A DNA stretch of 64,000 nt from CALNZV01 sp942491115 (lineage in GTDB: Bacteria; Desulfobacterota; Desulfobacteria; Desulfobacterales; UBA5852): the NCBI GenBank assembly GCA_942491115.1, contig CALNZV010000008.1, positions 248,001 through 312,000 of the forward strand. The letters are read 5' to 3'. Each line of letters opens with the position of its first letter. The stretch's first letter is position 1. This document shows, in pieces, positions 58,435 to 64,000 of the stretch. The notes beneath the pieces are model-generated. The model was not told where the DNA came from, did no database searches, and worked only from the letters and a program-made list of their open reading frames with translations. A program made the position numbers and the translations under genes.

Positions 58435-60252
58435 TTAAACGATCAGCGAAAAGAGCAGCCACACGATGGCGGTGGGCAGCAATGCGGCTTTGAGGAGCCC
58501 CGCCGGCGACACCCCGTTTTCAAAAAATCCTTTCAAAATGGACTGTCCCGCCGGGTTAGGCGCGTTGGCGATGACCGTTAGGCCACCACCGGCCACCGCC
58601 CCGGCCACCACCGAGTACTTGAGGCTGTCTACAAACCCCGGCACCAATGTGGCCAAATAGGTGATGGCGGCATTGTCGTTGAAAGCCGTCAGGACGGTGG
58701 CGCCCAGCATCAGGGGGATCTCGGTAAGGCTCCCCAGAACCGGTTCGATCCACCAGCCCTGAACCCCACCGTGGACCACCAAACCGCCGAGGAAAAACCC
58801 CACCAGAAGGGGTGCTTTGAGGTCTACCCGGTTCTGATAGGGGGAGGTGACCTGGGCAAATCCCAGAAAAAAGAGAAGGCCGGGAATGAAAAGCTCCGGA
58901 TGATGAGCGTTGAAGATGGTCCACACCATGAAAAAGGCATGAATGATCGTCACCCAGGCGGGTACGGGATCTTCCCTGTGATCCCAATCCGGATCGCGGT
59001 AGGGCGCCCGCTGGTCTTTGGCCAATACCATTGGAATGGATCTTCGCAGGCGTGCCAGTTTGACTTCTTCGAATCGCCGCTCGAAAGCCTTGTGGGCCAG
59101 ATCGGGGTCGACGCCGGAAGCAGACGCTTTGTCGATGTACTGGGGCTCAAGATGATCCCGTACCCGTTTGGCAACCTCGGCCACCTGTCTTTCGAACATC
59201 TTGCTGAAGTTGAGATCCGCTTCGATAGCCGGTAACACCGTATCAAATTCCTTCTCCATCTCGTTGCGGCAGAGGTGATTTCTGCGGATGTCGTCTTTGA
59301 TGCGTCGGAGATTGAAGGTTTCCTCCAGCGCTTTGAAGTGCCGGCGATACAAAATAAAATGAAGTCCATTGGCGATCAGGATGCCCACGACGGCCTTCCA
59401 GCCGAATTTCAACAGCATGTAGGGGGTCCCCCACTCCCATGGACCGGCCACCATCAATACCGGCGGGGCGGCGAAGTGAGTCAGGGTGCCGCCCACCGAA
59501 ATGTTGACGAACAAGAGACCCAGTGTGGCGTACTTGAAACCTTCCGAGGGCTCCAGTTCATAGAACTTGTTTGCCAGCAGAAGGGCAGAGATGGTCATGG
59601 CCGCCGGCTCGGTGACAAACGACCCCAGCAACGGACCAACGGTCAGGATGGTGAACCACCAGGCGGTGAGAGACCCCCCTAGCAGGGTTGCGATTTTCTC
59701 CATCATGGCCTCGGACAGTTTCAGGATGGGACGGGTGGCGGCAAGGGTCATGATGACGACCACAAACAGGGGTTCGGTAAAATTGACCTTGTGGCTGATA
59801 TAAAAAACAGCGGTGGACCAGTTAAAAAAAATGATGATCGCCGTCACTAGGGCGATCGCCCAGATACCGAAAATCACCTCGACCTCGCCCAGAAAGTGAA
59901 ACAGCTCGGCGCCGTGGGAAACCGATTGCTGGGACATCTCACCCCGGGCCTGGCGGTCTTCGTGCTCATGCTCGAGCCGATGGGCAATGGCCATAAATTT
60001 AGAGGATAGAAAGGTATGAACGATGGCCAGAAAGAAAATCAGCGTGGCCACAGCGTTGAATGGCTCGGCCTTGGCCCGTTGGATCAGACGCCCCATGATG
60101 GTATCGATGGCGGCATCATTGTAACCATCCAGTTTCCGGGGAAAGTCAATATCGCTGTCAGTGGCGGGGAGGGCGGCAACGGCCGATCCCGTCAGTATCA
60201 GACCGACAAAAAGGATGATCAGAGACATTCGTACCGAATTGACGCGGATCAT
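58435..60252 (-). CDS. Putative Na+/H+ antiporter (Na_H_antiport_3 family)
   Basis: A 605-residue membrane protein. A signal/first helix (about 8-27) is followed by about a dozen helices with the family features FTEPLFVVVIMTLAATRP, LLGSFVTEPAAMTISALLLANKF and, late, NDNAAITYLATLVPGF. A cytoplasmic helical insert (about 305-410) is rich in charge. It likely exchanges Na+ for H+ at the inner membrane. The ATG at 60252 follows AAGGAGGCGGAC; the frame opens 26 codons earlier. An inserted MITE lies 170 bp upstream. Confidence 0.88.
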   Translation of the reverse strand: MIRVNSVRMSLIILFVGLILTGSAVAALPATDSDIDFPRKLDGYNDAAIDTIMGRLIQRAKAEPFNAVATLIFFLAIVHTFLSSKFMAIAHRLEHEHEDRQARGEMSQQSVSHGAELFHFLGEVEVIFGIWAIALVTAIIIFFNWSTAVFYISHKVNFTEPLFVVVIMTLAATRPILKLSEAMMEKIATLLGGSLTAWWFTILTVGPLLGSFVTEPAAMTISALLLANKFYELEPSEGFKYATLGLLFVNISVGGTLTHFAAPPVLMVAGPWEWGTPYMLLKFGWKAVVGILIANGLHFILYRRHFKALEETFNLRRIKDDIRRNHLCRNEMEKEFDTVLPAIEADLNFSKMFERQVAEVAKRVRDHLEPQYIDKASASGVDPDLAHKAFERRFEEVKLARLRRSIPMVLAKDQRAPYRDPDWDHREDPVPAWVTIIHAFFMVWTIFNAHHPELFIPGLLFFLGFAQVTSPYQNRVDLKAPLLVGFFLGGLVVHGGVQGWWIEPVLGSLTEIPLMLGATVLTAFNDNAAITYLATLVPGFVDSLKYSVVAGAVAGGGLTVIANAPNPAGQSILKGFFENGVSPAGLLKAALLPTAIVWLLFSLIV

Positions 60253-60422
60253 GTCCGCCTCCTTTGTCTTGCCCACGGCCGTTTCAGACGGAATACGATA
60301 CCTTTGCAAGCGGTGGGTAACCCCACACAACCCCTCTCCCTAAAACCATCATTTGATGTTGTAACCTCCAATGCTGCCGCCGGATCCTGGACTAGGTGAG
60401 CACAATTACACCTTTTCAAAAT

Positions 60423-60693
60423 GCGATTATGCAGAATCCTCCAGTATGGATCTGGTTGACCCATGGGCATCAGCTCTCCTGCCGGCCAAAACTCGCCACC
60501 AAAGCCGCGTAAAGACGGCTGCCGGCAGACGTTCTTGCAGAAGATTCCGGCTTGCCGGCGCCATCAAGCAATCTGACCCGCTCGGATGGCAACCGTCCAA
60601 ACGCGGCCTAGATGGCTCAGACAGCTGCCCGGCATCCGATCCGACACCCATTGGCCTCCCATTGAGATCATCTGGAGCTTTTTAGATAACCGC
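60423..60693 (+). mobile_element. MITE family B, copy 3 (271 bp)
   Basis: The left end is GCGATTAT (one change from the consensus) and the right end ATAACCGC. The flanks TTTTCAAAAT and GTTTCAAGAT match at eight of ten positions, again suggesting a 10-bp target duplication that has since drifted. Body sequence aligns with copies 1 and 2 (for example CGGCATCCGATCCGACACC). It lies between the antiporter start and the YigI-like gene 3' end. Confidence 0.85.
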
Positions 60694-60792
60694 GTTTCAA
60701 GATGATCAGCGTACCCGGCAGCGTCAACCACACCCGGAGGGATTACCGACCCTATAGCAAAGGGGAGGACCGACCACACCCATCCCTTGGGA

Positions 60793-61251
60793 CTACCCGA
60801 CGATATAGGCCCCGGTGCCGGCCGCGATCAACAGGTCGTCCTGATTCTTCAACTCCATCCGGATGACCGCGACCTTCCGCCCTGTCCGCATGACGGTTCC
60901 CCGGGAAAAGAAAACATCACCCCTTCCGGGCCTCAGGTAGTCGATCCGAAGATCGATGGTGCTGATCCGTGTGACCCGCTGGGCCATCTCATCGATGCCA
61001 AGCCCCTTCATCTGCTCGAGGGCGGACACCGTGGCGGTCATCCCGCCCGTGGCGTCCAGGACGGCCGAGATGACCCCGCCGTGAAGTATGCCGTGGACGA
61101 AGTTGCCGATGAAATCCTCCCGCATCTCGAACCGGAAGCCGGCCTCCTGGAAGTCAAGCCGATCGACCGTCAACCCGAGCAACCGGTTGAAGGGAAGCCG
61201 GTTTTCGTAGATGTCTTTGACAGCGTCTAAAATCGTGGCGGGATCGGCCAT
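60793..61251 (-). CDS. YigI-like hotdog thioesterase
   Basis: A 152-residue PaaI/YigI-type hotdog protein. FVHGILHGGVISAVLDATGG contains the helical active-site region with the usual HGG and Asp. The later strands read ISTIDLRIDYLRPGRGDVFF. Members hydrolyse acyl-CoA thioesters; YigI prefers medium to long chains. The start at 61251 follows AAAGGAAGACG; the frame is open to 61455 through what looks like decayed sequence. Confidence 0.85.
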   Translation of the reverse strand: MADPATILDAVKDIYENRLPFNRLLGLTVDRLDFQEAGFRFEMREDFIGNFVHGILHGGVISAVLDATGGMTATVSALEQMKGLGIDEMAQRVTRISTIDLRIDYLRPGRGDVFFSRGTVMRTGRKVAVIRMELKNQDDLLIAAGTGAYIVG

Positions 61252-61448
61252 CGTCTTCCTTTCGGTTTTATGGGTCCTCCCCTTACCCATTGCTCGCCCC
61301 TCAGGACATGTCAGCGGCGGCAGGGTTGATGGCTCGGCGAACCGCAACCGGCGGTCTTTGCCCTCTCCCTGACCGGGGAAGCCGCCGAGGCACCGGTGAT
61401 CGTCCACAAGGGTCAAGACGCTCTGGCGCTCACGCCGGACGGAGAGTC

Positions 61449-61592
61449 TCAGCACGCCGGGCCTGGCAATTCAGGACCCGCCGTCGCTTCCGCCTCCACC
61501 TGGCGGATCACCTTGGACAGTGTCTTTTCCCGATCGAGCCATGCGGGGCCGATCTGGGTGAGGGTGTCGGGTAATGACGCAGAGGCCGGCAT
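61449..61592 (-). pseudogene. Truncated nitrilase-family N-terminus
   Basis: The 47 codons starting at 61592 (AAGGAGAACGATTCCC before ATG) read LTQIGPAWLDREKTLSKVIR then QVEAEATAGPEL, very like the opening of nitrilase/carbon-nitrogen hydrolases (xPxWLDREATLxK...). The Glu-Lys-Cys catalytic parts are absent, and a stop follows at 61449-61451. The following 200 bp retain only scraps, so this is a deletion remnant. Confidence 0.5.
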
Positions 61593-61636
61593 GGGAATCG
61601 TTCTCCTTCAGTCGGAGTCCAGCGGGCAATCGGGGA

Positions 61637-62413
61637 TCAATTCATCTGGAAGAGGGACAGGATCTGGGGCAGCAGGCCCCGGGTTGTGCTCATGGCTTCC
61701 CCTGCAAAAATAGTCTCGTTTCCGGACCAGTCCCCGAAATAGCCGCCGGCCTCCCTCAAGATGACGGGAAACGGCCCGCAGTCGTAGGGATTCATGATGG
61801 GATCGAGCATGACCTCCACCCGCCCGGTGGCCACAAGGGCATGGCCGTAGGCATCCGACCAACCGACGCTGTGGTAGGAAGCGGTGAGAATGCGTTGGAA
61901 TTCCCGGCTCCGGCCGTTCTGCTCGAAGCTTGCGGCATTGGTAAAGGACACGGTGCTGCGATCGAGTCGGTCCACCTGGCTGACACGGCAGGGCCTGCCG
62001 TTGAGCCGGCATCCCAGCCCACTGGCAGCGCAGACCATTTCATCCAGGGCGGGGAAATAGCAGACACCCACCTCCACCCTCCCCTCGATCTCAAGGCCGA
62101 TCAGAACCGCGTAAAGGGGAACCCCCCGAACAAATGCCTTAGTGCCGTCGATGGGATCGATGAACCACCGGAATGCCGACCCGTCTCCGTCGCTGGCCCC
62201 GAATTCCTCGCCCACGATACGGTGGCCGGGATACCGTTTTTCGATCCGGGACCGGATGAGTTCTTCGGCCTTCCGGTCCGCCACCGTCACCGGGGAATCG
62301 TCGGCCTTGGTATCGATATGAACACCGGTTTGAAAATGGCCTAGAGTAAAACGTCCGGCCTCGAAGGCCGTCTGAACGCCGAAGTCGAGAAAGTCCTTTA
62401 GTCGTTGGGTCAT
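61637..62413 (-). CDS. Inositol monophosphatase-family phosphatase, HisN-type
   Basis: A 258-residue metal-dependent phosphatase. IMPase motifs are present: HRIVGEEFG (first metal Glu), FIDPIDGTKAFVRG and the late WSDAYGHALVATGRVEVMLDP. The HisN-like pattern suggests histidinol-phosphatase, the step from histidinol phosphate to histidinol, but inositol or 3'-phosphoadenosine substrates cannot be excluded. No other his genes are in the window. Confidence 0.85.
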   Translation of the reverse strand: MTQRLKDFLDFGVQTAFEAGRFTLGHFQTGVHIDTKADDSPVTVADRKAEELIRSRIEKRYPGHRIVGEEFGASDGDGSAFRWFIDPIDGTKAFVRGVPLYAVLIGLEIEGRVEVGVCYFPALDEMVCAASGLGCRLNGRPCRVSQVDRLDRSTVSFTNAASFEQNGRSREFQRILTASYHSVGWSDAYGHALVATGRVEVMLDPIMNPYDCGPFPVILREAGGYFGDWSGNETIFAGEAMSTTRGLLPQILSLFQMN

Positions 62414-62538
62414 TGGGAGATTCCTGATCGGATGCGGGTCAATGGGTCGGGTCGATGGATGGCGGCTCTTGGGCAGGGCCGCCCTTGGGCGATTTTTCAG
62501 GATGCGGGCCGGAAGCCTGTAAAAGCGGCGATTCAGGA

Positions 62539-62925
62539 TCAGTCGCCGGGATTTTTGGGTAACGGCCGTTTGAGGGAATCGGAGCGCTCAGTCTGGGGAT
62601 CCGCCTCCTGGAATCGGATAGGCATGTAGATGGCCATTCCGAAGAGAATCCCTCCCACGACAACCCCGAAGAGTTTCAGGGGATGGTCGAGGATGTCGGC
62701 GGTGTAGACCACGCTCAACGCGAAAAAAGAAAAGAAGCAGATGCCTCCCTTCAGCATCGGGTAAATCCCGTGGGAGTGATCCTTTCTGAGATCGGCCAGC
62801 TTCTCTATGGCCACAATCACCAGGAAAATCAGAAGCAAGAGCAGCTTATGGGATAGGGGCCTGTCGGGAAGGTTGAGAATGGCTGCCATGAAAAAACCAA
62901 AGAAGGATGCTGTCGGAAGGGTCAT
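62539..62925 (-). CDS. Small membrane protein, unknown
   Basis: A 128-residue protein with three or four hydrophobic helices (about 4-20, 26-42, 58-75, 85-105: LFGVVVGGILFGMAIYMPI) and a basic, polar C-terminal tail. Not recognised. It is in the same direction as the HisN-type gene but 125 bp upstream of it, so linkage is uncertain. Confidence 0.6.
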   Translation of the reverse strand: MTLPTASFFGFFMAAILNLPDRPLSHKLLLLLIFLVIVAIEKLADLRKDHSHGIYPMLKGGICFFSFFALSVVYTADILDHPLKLFGVVVGGILFGMAIYMPIRFQEADPQTERSDSLKRPLPKNPGD

Positions 62926-63640
62926 TGGTCAGTCCTTGAATCATTTTGCCGCCGGGGCCCTATGGCAATCCGTCGGCGGGTTGCGAACCTCCGACGAAGG
63001 CCTAAGGAGGTGCCCGGTTAAACGACTGCAACATGCCGATTGTCATATGCCAGCGGAATACGTTTGCAATATCATAAATCCCCCACCCTCAGCAAGAATT
63101 TCGGTAAAAACCCACCCCACCATTACCTTGCCGGGGGCGGTGGAAGCCGATCCCGATCGACGGCGCACGGCCCGTTGCTCCTCTCAAGGGAGCGCATCCT
63201 GTCAATCGGGTTGAGGATGGCCGCCCCTGACTGTCAACGCCCTTGTCACTTCACGGGGGAAAACCGACGTATCGCTCACTCTATTAAAAAATATTTTTCA
63301 TTAAAATCCATTAATTATATTTCAATCTCAATTTTAACACCGTTCGTGGCATCATTCTGGCTATTCACTATACGGCAGGGAAATGACATGCAGCCGCCTC
63401 CTCCTCGGTCACCACCGCGCCCACTAATCCGCAACTGCCGACACGTGCTTCCGATCGCTCCCTGAACCCGAAGGATCCGTCATTTCGCCCCGGATGGATC
63501 AGATCTTCTTACGATCCGATCATCGTTGGGGATCAGGGAAACTCACCCTGAGCAATGGCATCGACCGGTTCAATGACAACCGCATCCAGACACGAACCGT
63601 CGCAACCGTTAATGTGGGAAACCATTCAGAGAGGTGACCA
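62926..63640. other. 715-bp gap before the HEAT-like gene
   Basis: It contains an AT-rich block (63275-63340) in otherwise GC-rich sequence, likely a promoter region for the following gene. AAGGAGGTG occurs near 63004 but no start codon follows at a usable distance. No gene or known RNA can be supported. Confidence 0.3.
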
Positions 63641-64000
63641 ATGACTAAACAACAATGGCTCGACAGGCTGCAGGATCACGGAAGCATATCCACCAGAATC
63701 GGTGCGGCATGCGAACTGGTGCGATACCTGGATGATTCGGGAGTGGTGGATGGTCTGTGCCGGATTGCCGCAACGACCCAAAGCCGCAAACTCCGCAAAG
63801 CGATCGTCATGACCCTGAGGTACAACCCCCGGGAAGTCGGCCGGAAACTGGCTGATCTCGCAATCGACCACCCCGCCGCCCCCTGCCGACGGCAGGCGTT
63901 TTTCCTGCTGAGTGAATTGGACTGCCGAGAAGCAGGAGAGGCGGTCATGAAAGGTCTCGAAGATCCCATCGAATCGGTTCGCCGCGCCGCGGCCTTCAAT
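63641..64000 (+). CDS. HEAT-like repeat protein, truncated by the window end
   Basis: The first 120 residues of a soluble helical protein. Pairs of helices recur with the HEAT-like pattern: SRKLRKAIVMTLRYNPREVG, then CRRQAFFLLSELDCREAGEA and LEDPIESVRRAAAFN. AGAGAGGTGACC precedes the ATG. Such repeats usually mediate protein binding. The rest lies beyond the window. Confidence 0.6.
   Translation, partial: MTKQQWLDRLQDHGSISTRIGAACELVRYLDDSGVVDGLCRIAATTQSRKLRKAIVMTLRYNPREVGRKLADLAIDHPAAPCRRQAFFLLSELDCREAGEAVMKGLEDPIESVRRAAAFN

Overview
This is a GC-rich chromosomal window, about 64 kb long, from what looks like a sulfate-reducer-type deltaproteobacterium (Desulfobacterota, Desulfobacteraceae or Desulfosarcinaceae-like). 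That placement is an inference from gene content: a TAXI-type binding protein, a seven-gene Mrp antiporter, a long-form Pta, a CstA, DUF3141 and Na_H_antiport_3 cluster, and in particular a gene that makes sense only if UGA is read as selenocysteine. No rRNA, tRNA or CRISPR array was seen.

Layout. 0.2-3.5 kb holds livHMGF of a branched-chain amino acid type ABC importer, with translationally coupled genes. 3.6-11.3 kb is a tightly packed signalling operon: an RsbU-like REC-PP2C protein, a multi-sensor hybrid kinase with two REC domains and Hpt, a REC-HD-GYP-REC protein and a REC-AlbA_2 protein. 11.7 kb has a TAXI solute-binding protein. 13.8-17.9 kb pairs a secreted heme-motif PD40 protein with a fatty acid cis/trans isomerase lipoprotein, followed by a haloalkane dehalogenase. 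19-26.2 kb (minus strand) is an Mla/Pqi-type lipid transport operon (STAS-MlaE, ATPase, MlaD, PqiC, MscS) followed by a DUF2092/DUF6515 pair. 26.7-29 kb has two divergent tandem-domain universal stress proteins. 29-34.7 kb is mrpABCDEFG, whose start codon abuts a MITE. 35-38 kb has a GH13_18 sugar phosphorylase and an unknown helical protein.

38.4-40.2 kb is the most notable locus: a rhodanese-DsbD membrane fusion in which two in-frame UGA codons replace both positions of the CxGxxC-like rhodanese active-site loop. Each UGA is followed at the right distance by a SECIS-like hairpin. 40.2-48.6 kb is a lower-GC accessory island. It carries orphan proteins, a RelE/ParE-RHH toxin-antitoxin pair, an intact IS1380-family element with matching ends, an aldo/keto reductase, a decayed IS4-type transposase, an integron-integrase N-terminal fragment and a helix-turn-helix gene split by a MITE. 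48.8-62.9 kb returns to core genes: pta, an L,D-transpeptidase, cstA, a DUF3141 hydrolase, a Na+/H+ antiporter, a YigI-like thioesterase and a HisN-like phosphatase. The window ends inside a HEAT-like repeat gene.

Two previously unlabelled interspersed repeat families occur. Family A has three copies of 257-258 bp with CCCGAATATGTCA-type inverted ends and TA target duplications. Family B has three copies of 271-273 bp plus a relic, with GCGGTTAT ends and about 10-bp target duplications. They explain a gene disruption, a nested IS insertion and the replaced leader of the mrp operon.
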